Assembly (NCBI RefSeq): GCF_016808335.1
Contig: NC_053141.1
Coordinates: forward strand, 21,151,924-21,215,923
Direction: 5' to 3'
DNA: 64,000 nucleotides
Source of the DNA: Panicum virgatum
Lineage: Eukaryota > Streptophyta > Magnoliopsida > Poales > Poaceae
Shown here: one piece after another, positions 46,575 through 55,644 of the stretch
Position numbering within the stretch: position 1 is the first letter of the stretch
How the letters are laid out: the number at the start of each line of letters is the position of its first letter
Made by a program: the position numbers and the translations under genes
Notes under the pieces: generated by a model
Seen by the model: the letters and a program-made list of their open reading frames with translations, nothing else
What the model was told of the DNA's origin: nothing
Databases searched by the model: none

Positions 46575-47803
46575 AGAAACTAAAATCAGTGATGTATTGA
46601 TATTTGATAGTTTTGGAAGAATTTCTGTAAATTATTAGGCCGTAAGACCTCCTGGTTTGATTCAGGTCCTGGTATGCATGTATGACCAACATCAATAGAG
46701 CATCGTTGATTATATTAACATAGAAACCTTTGCATTTGCAAATGAATCCATGCAAAGTTAAATTGTTCAGAGGAGCTGATGTGACTAGATGACTGTCATA
46801 TGTGTGTAGCCTCCTAATTCTTTGGAAACGGCAGAACCCACAAAATCAGCCAATATGATGAGGCACTTTGTTCACAGGAAATTACTATTGAGTTTAACAG
46901 CCTTATACTAGCTCACCCTGATCCAAGGTGAGGAGCGTTCATCCTGTATTTGGACAATTCTCTCTCTCTTAATACAAAGATACGCAGCTCTCCTTCGTAT
47001 TCTAGAAAAAAAAAGTCTTATACTAGCACAGGTTAGTTTATTTACTCTCTTTAAATGTCTGTTCATTCTTATTTCGAGTATGGTATGTTCAAACCGCTAT
47101 CAAGTATCAACAACATGGTGACTTATTTGCATTTGTGTTTACATTACCATTCCTGGAACTAAACAGCAAACTTTAATTTATCATTAATCTCAACCATTAA
47201 AACTAGGTTAGTTTTTTTTTGCGAGTAAAACTAGGTTAGCTTTAAAAATTCTGGAAGAGTCATCCTGAAAGCGTTGCATGAAGTGTCGAGAAAAGGAAAC
47301 TCACAGATTGGGTAAACAAATTCTGGAAATGATCTAGAAATGGAAATAGCAGACCTAAATTTTGTGCAGTGAATATAGGAACTCAATCTGGTAATGGATC
47401 AAGATTTTATTGTGAACAGAATTATATTCTGTCTCTCACAGTCTCGACTTCCATATATTATATATAAAACCTCAGAACTTATCCTCGAGTAGTTAGACCG
47501 GTGGGTTGAATTTTTTGTTTTGAGAACGTGCCGGTGGTCATACATGCACGAAAAAAGAGGATTATACATGACCACGAGCCATACCACAGAACCGTGGTGG
47601 CTGAACAGACGTGCTAAAGTGTAATTTACAGGAAATACCAAAATACATTTTGCAACCTAAGCACACCAAAGTAAAGAGAGGATATAGAAATACCAGGGCC
47701 TGATCATTTCTATTGGAGCATGTCCAACAACGACCTGAAACTGGTTGCCAACCAAAGCAGACGCTCCTTATGCTGTTTTTCAGTGCAGCCGGGGAGTTCG
47801 ACC
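46575..47803. other. DCL 3' region and spacer
   Basis: The DCL 3' UTR probably occupies the first few hundred bases. An L1 tail fragment lies at 46913-47016. No other gene was recognised. Confidence 0.4.
46913..47016 (+). mobile_element. 5'-truncated L1-type LINE tail
   Basis: It is flanked by an 11-bp TSD, CTTATACTAGC (46902-46912 and 47017-47027). It ends ATACGCAGCTCTCCTTCGTA, TTCTAG and a poly-A run, the usual 3' tail of grass L1 elements. Only about 100 bp inserted. Confidence 0.8.
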
Positions 47804-48429
47804 TGCCACTGAGGATCCTGTGACATTCCTCTCCTCCCACACCATCCATGACATGAGAATGATCGAAGAGTCAAACGCTTTGCATTGCCGCTTCTCTACC
47901 CATTTCTGGCATTAATCCACAAGTGCGCAAAGGAGGGGTTTGCACTGGATGATTTGAGCTATCGCGGCCAACCCGGCTGTACAATCTAAACCACGTTTTT
48001 CCTACTGAAGTGGCAATTCACAAAGAGATGTGCCACCGGCTCAGCTTCTTGGTCACGCAACGCACATTTGTCGAATGAAATGGCAGCTGTATCTCAGAAA
48101 TCAAAAGCCAACTATGTTTGCCACTGAGGATCCTGTGACATTCCTCTCCTCCCACACCATCCATGACATGAGAATGATCGAAGAGTCAAACGCTTTGCAT
48201 TGCCGCTTCTCTACCCATTTCTGGCATTAATCCACAAGTGCGCAAAGGAGGGGTTTGCACTGGATGATTTGAGCTATCGCGGCCAACCCGGCTGTACAAT
48301 CTAAACCACGTTTTTCCTACTGAAGTGGCAATTCACAAAGAGATGTGCCACCGGCTCAGCTTCTTGGTCACGCAACGCACATTTGTCGAATGAAATGGCA
48401 GCTGTATCTCAGAAATCAAAAGCCAACTA
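47804..48429. repeat. Tandem duplication, period 315 bp
   Basis: Copies 47804-48114 and 48119-48429 appear identical, from TGCCACTGAGGATCC to AGCCAACTA. This is a very recent local duplication. Neither copy holds a recognised gene. Confidence 0.95.
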
Positions 48430-48694
48430 CTCCCTCTGTTTCGAATTGTTAGTCATTCCAAACTTTCTTAGAGAGTCAAACTATTTTTATATTTGACCAA
48501 AATTATAGAAAATTTGCAAAGATTTATAGTACCGAATAGATGTACTATGAAAGTATATTTAACGAAGAATCTAATGATACTTATTTGGTAGCATAAATAT
48601 TATTAATTTATTGTATAAATTGGTCAAAATAAAAATATTTTGACTTTTCAAGAAAGTTGGAATGACTTACAATTTGGAACGGAAACGGAGGGAG
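48430..48694. mobile_element. Stowaway-like MITE
   Basis: This 265-bp unit starts CTCCCTCTGTTTCGAATTG and ends with the inverse GGAACGGAAACGGAGGGAG. TA lies at the left flank and CA at the right. The inner inverted similarity GTCATTCCAA / TTGGAATGAC supports it. It abuts the end of the tandem duplication. Confidence 0.8.
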
Positions 48695-48778
48695 CAATTA
48701 ACTCCACCCAAGTCCCATTCAAAGAAACAACCACCTGCGATGGATCCGATTCAACGTTGCTTGGCATTTGATGTATTA

Positions 48779-48961
48779 GGCCAGTATCAACAGAGGTTTC
48801 ATGAAGAGTTTCATGACATTAAATATCATCAATTTTGTTGACATGGTAATGGAGTTTCATGGGATGTGAAGAGAGTTTCATCACCGTGAAACTCAACTGG
48901 TACGGTTACCTAGTTTTCAGTCTAGGTATCTGTGCCCATGAAACTCTCACTGAGACTGACC
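48779..48961. mobile_element. Tourist-like (Harbinger) MITE
   Basis: The ends GGCCAGTATCAACAGAGGTT and the inverse of GGTCAGTCTCAGTGAGAGTT are flanked by TTA on both sides. TTA is the 3-bp target of Harbinger-type MITEs. Length is 183 bp. Confidence 0.8.
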
Positions 48962-49215
48962 TTAGCAGATGAGTTACTCTTAAATTTATTCTCAATTATT
49001 TTTATTGTATCTATTTAATTATTTGCCGTACCCCCCCCCGCCCCGAATTAGGAAGCTGCTCTCCTTGTGCAGAAGAGCTTCCCTAAGTGCCTTGGACAGT
49101 GGGTTTTAAATGATGTGGACTACGGAGAAGTATTAAATATCCCTCCTAAACAAATGTGAGGAATGAAGAATTGAACCGCTAGCTCTTTCCCAAAGACACC
49201 GTCCAGCTGCAATAA

Positions 49216-49516
49216 GAGCATGATTAATAATAGAGCCAAGTATTTGGCTATAAGTCAAGTGATAAGAGTCAAGTCATACAATAGTTATCTCATATTTGTC
49301 TCTAAAAAAGTTTTTTATTATATGGTATTATATCTTACTTTCTCTTTCTTACTCTTCCTCACATACACTTTTATTTGGGCCCACAAATGCCTATGCTACC
49401 GTGCTAAGCTTGGTGCTAGAACAAGAGCCAAGCTCTCTTCTCTCTCCTCTCTTCTCTCCTCCACCTCAGCAAAAATGCTGACTAGCTTGGCTTTAAACCC
49501 ATTATTGGACTTGCTC
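49216..49516. mobile_element. MITE with GAGCA ends
   Basis: It starts GAGCATGATTAATAATAGAGCC and ends with the inverse of GAGCAAGTCCAATAATGGG. The 301-bp interior is pyrimidine-rich on its right side. Superfamily is uncertain; the flanks AATAA and TATAA do not settle it. Confidence 0.55.
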
Positions 49517-50649
49517 TATAAGGCAGCTTCTCTTATTAGGTGGGTTTTCAACATCCAACTATAACCTCCTGTACAATTTCCCTATAGCATGCCCCCGGCC
49601 CCATCATCGAGTCCTATATATGTTAAGAATTATATTTCCATTTGTATATATACTGGTGTTTATTTGCTCATGTGTTCTGTTTGTTTTCTTTTCAGGCTGT
49701 GAACAACAATCGGCCAATCTATCCCCAGCTCTGAGACGGTACCCGCTTCTGAGGCAGCACCAAGCATGGAAGCTTTTATCGAGCAGGTTTTCATGGATGC
49801 CATCCAAGGTGCTGGAGAGTTTTTTTTTTTGGGAGAAAAAGGTGCTGGAGAGTTATCGAGGGGCTAGAGTCACTAATACACTGAGATCAAAGCCGTCGTT
49901 CCTCTTTGCAATTTGCTACATTGATATGTGCTACTACGAAAGGGGATGACGCTGACATGTACACTTTTCCCCCAAATGTGCCATCTTCCGTGAAATTCAC
50001 AATTGATTGAATTAGTGTATTTTTATTTGGTGATGCTTTTATTTGTTTATTATTTTTTTTTTGTGGGGTGGGGGGGGGGGGGTGATCAATCGCTTCTGTT
50101 GAATCTGATGTATGATTTATCTCCCAATAATGTGTTAGCATTGAAAGACATCTTCACTATGTAGATGCAATCACTTGTGGTATGATGTAAATCCAGCCTG
50201 TGTCTTTAGCCACTTAGCCAGGAATGTGTAATAGTTGTGTCAAAATGTACTCATGGGCCAAATGGCTATGCCATATGCCTATATCATTATTCATGACTGA
50301 ACACAAAGCACTCCACTTTCTGGGGTAGGACGTTGTAGTAGTAGTTTGAAGGGGATGAACCTGATGCTACTCTACATTTTGCATCCTGCTTAAGAAATTG
50401 GCAATTTGAGGTCCATAGTTCGCGAAACTTTCAAATGAAATTTTACTAGTGCCCCTTGTTGCATGACGCATCAAGCAACTCGTACGAATTTCACAATGTG
50501 GCCACTTAACGAGTTAGAGTCGCAAACTTGCAGCGTAGAAAGTTACATGGAATCCAAGAGAGAGATTTTAACCAATCCTGATACGATCAGGATAATCGTC
50601 ATAGTCTGGAAGTTCAACTGCAATTCTAGTGCGTGCGTGAAACCAATCC
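49517..50649. other. Spacer with a possible exon remnant
   Basis: At 49724-49820 one frame reads SETVPASEAAPSMEAFIEQV and FMDAIQGAGE. It is then broken by a small insertion flanked by 16-bp direct repeats (49806-49821 and 49839-49854). The gene is not recognised. A poly-T and poly-G run lies at 50049-50083. Confidence 0.25.
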
Positions 50650-51812
50650 TCAATCGTGGAAAACAAGAGCGCGTGGACGATGTGGTCCCTGGCACCAGAA
50701 AGGCCGACCAGTGGTAATCCGGATTCTGCATCTGGCAGCCTCTGCAGGATCCCCGGGGTGAAGCTTTGTGCTAATGCACATGGGGTGGTAGAAGCGGCCA
50801 CAAGTGTCATGGTCACATAGGAACACCTGAACACAAAAGGCATTGTTTGCAGTCAAGAAATAGGCAATTCCTGCCAAGGTAACCGTCTTAAGTACTTCAG
50901 GGTACGGAATGCAGGCAGGTGATTTACTTTGTATGATGATCACATTCATATATTGTCATATTCTCTGAAAAATGCAAGCACACGTACCTGAGCATTGAGT
51001 TCGCTTGAAGATCCCCGTACCCCGCACACTGCACATCGATGCTGCCTGTTTGTGCAACTCCAGCAAACAAAATGTCGCATAGCCTAAAAATTGGTTTCGG
51101 GTGCAAAAAATAACGGCAGGTTAATTATGTTATTATTGTATTCAGAAGAAAAAACAGACGTTGCTTCCATGAAAACTTAGAAAGAAACAAAAGAAGCACC
51201 TGAATTTACATGGACTCACCTGTACTTGTGCTGTGGTGAAGCCGAGTGACCTGCAGCCTGAAGGATGACCTGCAACTCTGGTCGCATGGTACGACCTCAA
51301 GCATGGCCCTTCACAGCTAATTAAGAGGCAAAAAAAAACCAACGGGGAAAGGCAAAAAAAAAGAGAGCTCATCTGAAATGCTGAATATTCACTGACATGA
51401 CCTGCAGGTGGACAATTAAGAACCAACGATGAATTTGAAATGCGACGCAAGCATTTCTTTTATTTTTGACACGACGAGGCAAGCATCGACTCTATGGAAA
51501 ACAATGACACGATGTGTCATTACAATAAGAGGTTGGACTACCACTAGATCAGATGGTATGTAAAAGGGGCTAGGGTAAAATGTCAGTAGAACTGGCAAAT
51601 TGCAGGATTTATGCGACACTAACTAGACATGCATGTTCCGAAATTTACATCACGAGGCTAGAAGAAACCCACCACAGCAGTTCGCCGCCGTCGCCGCAGA
51701 GCGCGCACACGACGTCGTTGAGATCGGGGTCTCGATTGTAGAAGCCTTCCCTGTCTGCGGGCCGCACCGGATCAATCACCACTCCGTTCGGCGACTCGCC
51801 GCCGCCTTCCAT
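50650..51812 (-). CDS. Short EDM2-like PHD-finger protein, four exons
   Basis: Exons on the minus strand are 51673-51812, 51220-51316, 50988-51083 and 50650-50826, all with GT-AG borders and consistent phases. They encode 169 residues. The start is MEGGGESPNG. The first PHD finger is CALCGDGGELLC joined to CEGPCLRSYHATR. A second module follows: CWSCTNRQHRCAVCGVRGSS joined to VFLCDHDTCGRFYHPMC, then a final CQGPHR. This order and wording match the PHD region of EDM2, a chromatin reader that controls alternative polyadenylation at intronic heterochromatin in Arabidopsis. Full EDM2 is over 1,000 residues, so this is only the PHD part. The usual last CPxHxC reads CQGPHRP, so a zinc ligand is missing. 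It may be a truncated gene copy that keeps an open frame. Whether it is expressed is unknown. Confidence 0.78.
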
Positions 51813-51879
51813 GGCTTCCGCGGCTTGGTCTGGCAACCCTAGCCCTGGGCGGAACTAGGGATGGGGGATGTGGGAGATA

Positions 51880-51957
51880 GAGAGATCGGAGGCGCCGAAT
51901 CGAAGGGGCTGAGGGAACGAGAGATCGGAGGCGCCGAATCGAAGGGGCTGAGGGAAC
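51880..51957. repeat. 39-bp tandem duplication upstream of EDM2-like gene
   Basis: Two nearly identical 39-bp copies hold GAGATCGGAGGCGCCGAATC and AAGGGGCTGAGGGAAC. They lie 70-150 bp upstream of the ATG of the minus-strand EDM2-like gene, within its probable 5' UTR or promoter. Confidence 0.9.
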
Positions 51958-52156
51958 GGAGGGTTTAAGTTTGCGACGGTTGGACGGCTTAAGGGGGTTT
52001 GCTCCTTGATATGATACCGGGAGATAATCAAGGAATTAATATCACGCTAATATGAGTAGTATGGGAACATATTATTCAAACCAATCTTTTCGTGGAAATT
52101 ATAGAAACTTCAATCTAAGCTATCAGATCAACATCCAAGGAGAGGAGCGCAAAAAG

Positions 52157-53642
52157 CACTGCTAGAAAACAGGACTTTAGTATCGGTCGGGAACCCCCGT
52201 TTTGTACCAGTTTTCCGACCGGTACCGGCCGGCCGGTACTAAATGCGCTGGCCAGGCTGACCGGTACTAAAAGGGCAGTTTAGTACCGGTTGTTAACACC
52301 AATCGGTACTAAACTGTCTGCCACGCCGCAGCCCCTGGCGTGGTAGGTTTGTACCGGTTCGTTTTACCAACCGGTACTAAGTGTTTTTTGCTTTTCTTTT
52401 CCATTTTAATTATGTTTCTCCTCTTTTCATTTTAGTTTTAGTTAATTAGTATTCGTATTCATAGACATTTATGTATTTGTATTCGTATCTAGCATTCATA
52501 TATATTTGTTCGCGCAAAGCAAAATCAATTATATATACATATTATATTGATGTACAATTCATTCATTACAATTATTTATAATACTAGTGCAATTTGGAAT
52601 ACAAAAATATTTACAAGCTAAGTATCCAGGGTCATTAGTTTTTTCCGACAAGTATCCAAAAAGGAGAATAATACTAGTCGTCGTTTTCATCGTTGTTGTC
52701 GTCCCTGCGATTGTTTGTATCAAGTTGACCCACACTTATCCTTTGATCCGAATAAAATTCTCCTTTTTAATTTATGACCTCATCTACCAGGAAACCACAG
52801 AGTGATTCTTGAATTACCCTGATTCTTTCTGGTTCGATGAGGTCCTCCTTCATATGCCAAATCTGTCAAGTGCAAATACCAAAAATTTTCAATTAGTACC
52901 TGCATGGAATTAAATACAAGAAATTATTATTAATGTAACATGTACATTGAATTGTTATTGTGTCATCCTCTTGGTGGAGGAGCAAAATCTCTGTATGTGC
53001 TCACATATATAGTAACCACATAGGTTGGTTCCTTGATTCTGTCTCAAACACTATATATAGATGTGGGTTATGAAATATTCATGACGTTTAATGAAATAAC
53101 AGTAGATGCATGATATGTATCCGCACCGGAAAGTCAGTTTTGATATGAAGCTCAGAAGGCGTTGTCGCAACTCCTAGTTGTTTACGGATAAACTGAGCCC
53201 ATGCGCTTTGAAGGATGTCTATGAGAGATTGATAGTTTTCTTTTGGTTTCCGCAAGGAGTCGAACACCACAACTCGGGACCGATCGATCTCGATAGAGAG
53301 CAAGATCCAGTGGAAGCTGTTGAAATTGAAGTGATGTAAAGAAGTTAAAGGACTCAGTTAAATTTGTAAGGTAAATTGAAGTGATGTAAAAAGTGAAAGG
53401 ACTCACTCGAAGTTGTATGGCAATAGAATGAATGTGCAAGCATGCTGCCTATCCATGGCCGTGAATATAATATTCTTGGTGCGATTAGGCCATTTGCGTA
53501 CCGAGTCCTCATTTACGACATGTGGATCAAAGAAGTCGATGTTGTAGATCCCCTTTTTTCAGCATTCTTGCACCTTCATCCTACACGATTAGAAATAGAG
53601 AAATGACAGACTTAGTATAGTTAGAGTATAGAAATGAGAGAG
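52157..53642 (-). mobile_element. CACTA transposon, one end and part of interior
   Basis: CACTGCTAGAAAACAGGACTT is a classic grass CACTA end. Multiple subterminal TTTAGTACCGGT / ACCGGTACTAAA motifs of both orientations follow, at 52175-52385. Inside are Ulp1-like exons on the minus strand. The SIRE element interrupts it at 53643; the far end is outside the window. Confidence 0.8.
52955..53580 (-). pseudogene. Ulp1-like cysteine protease domain of CACTA element
   Basis: Minus-strand segments are 53407-53580, 53127-53316 and 52955-53042. They read IDFFDPHVVNEDSVRKWPNR and TFILLPYNF, then FHWILLSIEIDRSRVVVFDS and KTDFP, then GTNLCGYYICEHIQRF ending RMTQ. The His (FHW), Asp (FDS) and Cys (LCGYY) of a C48 peptidase are all present. 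C48 enzymes cut SUMO or related modifiers, and many CACTA and MULE elements carry one. A TGA lies near the start of the first segment (about 53565), and the phase between the last two segments is uncertain, so I call it a pseudogene. Confidence 0.7.
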
Positions 53643-54362
53643 TGTAAGGATCGATGGACCAAGAGGGGGGGGTGAATTGGGCCTTTTTCAATTTCTAAAA
53701 CAAAGTAAGGCAACCTTAACCTATGCAAAGCTAGTAGGGCACCAATTCACCAACCGGATAACTAAGCTACCTACACAAGCTAAGAGAGATAAAAACAAAG
53801 TAAAGCCTAGCAAGGTAGAGCTAAGTTATGATCTCTAAGTCAAGCACATGAGTAAATTGCATGAAAGAAAATGCTTGAATAAAAGGAATGGACAAGAGAC
53901 AACCGGATTTTTTCCCGTGGTATCGATGTGTTGGCACACACCCCTAGTCCACGTTGTGACACTCTCAAAGAGTCTTGTCACCTCCCAAGTCACCGAGACG
54001 AGGGTGCTCACTAAGAGTCTCCGTTCACCATCCCGGCGTGGTGGAGATCAAGCCACGTACAATCTTCTTCTCCGGGCTCCCACAATCCTTGGCAAGCTCC
54101 GCGAGAAACACCCCGATCACCAAGATCGCCTAGGTGATGCCAATCACCAAGAGTAACAAGCTAAGGCCTTCACTTGAGCAAGAACCGATCACCAAGAACG
54201 GATGCACACTAGCTTCTCTCTACTCAAGTCCTTAATCTTGCTTCTTGATTGATTGAATGCACAAGTATGTGAATGATGAAGCTCAAGGTGGCTCTTGACT
54301 ATGGTATGAGTGTTTGGATGTTGCCTGGTGTCAAGAGTGGGCGAAATGACCCATTGGAGGGG

Positions 54363-54370
54363 TATATATA
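54363..54370 (-). promoter_or_regulatory. TATA box of SIRE-type LTR
   Basis: TATATATA lies in CCTATATATACCCC on the minus strand. The motif cluster at 54420-54895 is immediately upstream. Confidence 0.55.
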
Positions 54371-54419
54371 GGCAGCTCACACAAATAGAGCCGTTGGAGA
54401 AAAGCTGCCAGAAAACTGC

Positions 54420-54895
54420 GTAGCGCCGGTTAATCCGACGTACCCCCCATTGTCATCGTCGGTTTAACCGGTGAATGTAAACTGCCTCTTCTGAAAACTA
54501 GCCGTTACAACTGGGGCAGATTAACCGACGTAGCATCGGTTTAACCGGTGAGTGTAGTTGTCCACTGAACCACTGAAAAATCAAGTCTCTGGACAACTGC
54601 ACCGACGTTAACTCAAACCTATCGTCGGTTTAACCGGTGAGTACAACTTTTGAATTCCTCTGAAAAAACCATCTCACTGGTCAATTGCACCGACGTCTTG
54701 ATTCAAACAGCGTCGGTTAATCCGGTGAATAGAACTTGAATTGCCCTGGAAAAACCAACTCTGGACTAATGCACCGACGTTAAATTCAAACACGTCGGTT
54801 TAACCGGTGTATTGAATTTGTCCAGACTCTGCTGACTTCGTTTAACCGACGTATAGAAAATTGAGAGCGTCGGTTAAACCGGTGTATAGACTTTT
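54420..54895 (-). promoter_or_regulatory. Cluster of AACCGGT / CGACGT motifs upstream of LTR TATA box
   Basis: About ten paired motifs occur, alternating GTCGGTTTAACCGGTG with ACCGACGT-type halves, spaced 30-60 bp. They occupy the region just upstream of the TATA box. A role as promoter elements is inference. Confidence 0.5.
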
Positions 54896-55329
54896 TCTGA
54901 TTTTGTCTTTTCTGATTTGAGTCTTGAATGAAATCCAAATATTCTTGAGATATAGTTTGAGAACCACTTATTTGAACTTCTAGAAACCTGAGTGACCATA
55001 GTGTGCATCCATTTTCAAATGACCATGTCCATGCTCAAGTTACTAAGCCTTAACCCCTCTTAATAGTGCGATCACTACAAAACTATAAAACCTATACTAA
55101 CCTAAGTGTCCTTCTCAATCTTGTGACACTTAGGACTAGAAAGATCCTTAGCCTTGACATATATAAGTTGAAAACCGAGATCGCCTTTTAGAATAACCGA
55201 AATTGAGGGGCCTCTTTTGACATATGACCAAATGAGCGATAATGATCTATTAAGCTGCACAAACTCATTAGTCACAATAATGGTTGTCATTAATCACCGA
55301 AACATACCTTGAGGGCCTAGATGCTTACA

Positions 55330-55345
55330 ATCTCCCCCTTTTTGG
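55330..55345 (-). other. Polypurine tract of SIRE-type element
   Basis: On the minus strand CCAAAAAGGGGGAGAT directly precedes the LTR start TGTAAG. Confidence 0.8.
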
Positions 55346-55644
55346 TGATTGATGACAACACAAACATAAATAACGAGAGAGCGAGAAAGATAAAACAGGA
55401 TAAACACAAGCAAACTCGAAAAGAAGGACCAAAGAGCTCAACGGCTCAAACGAAATCCATAGATATGTCTCAAAGAACGGCATACTCAAGCGACAAAAGT
55501 ACATATCCATGAATTAACACCAAATGTGATACAAAGAATCAAAGTCCTGATAACTACGAGCTCTCTCTAGCTCTACCCTCCCCCTAACTCTGGTGCTCCC
55601 CCTAACACCTCTCCCCCTTTGGCATCAAAGCACCAAAAGGCGAG

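Larger units (their letters stand above)
53643..55329 (-). repeat. 3' LTR of SIRE-type element
   Basis: On the minus strand this 1,687-bp LTR runs TGTAAGCATCTAGGCCC to CGATCCTTACA. It contains repeated GTCGGTTTAACCGGTG-like motifs (54420-54895) and a TATATATA box at 54363. Confidence 0.88.
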
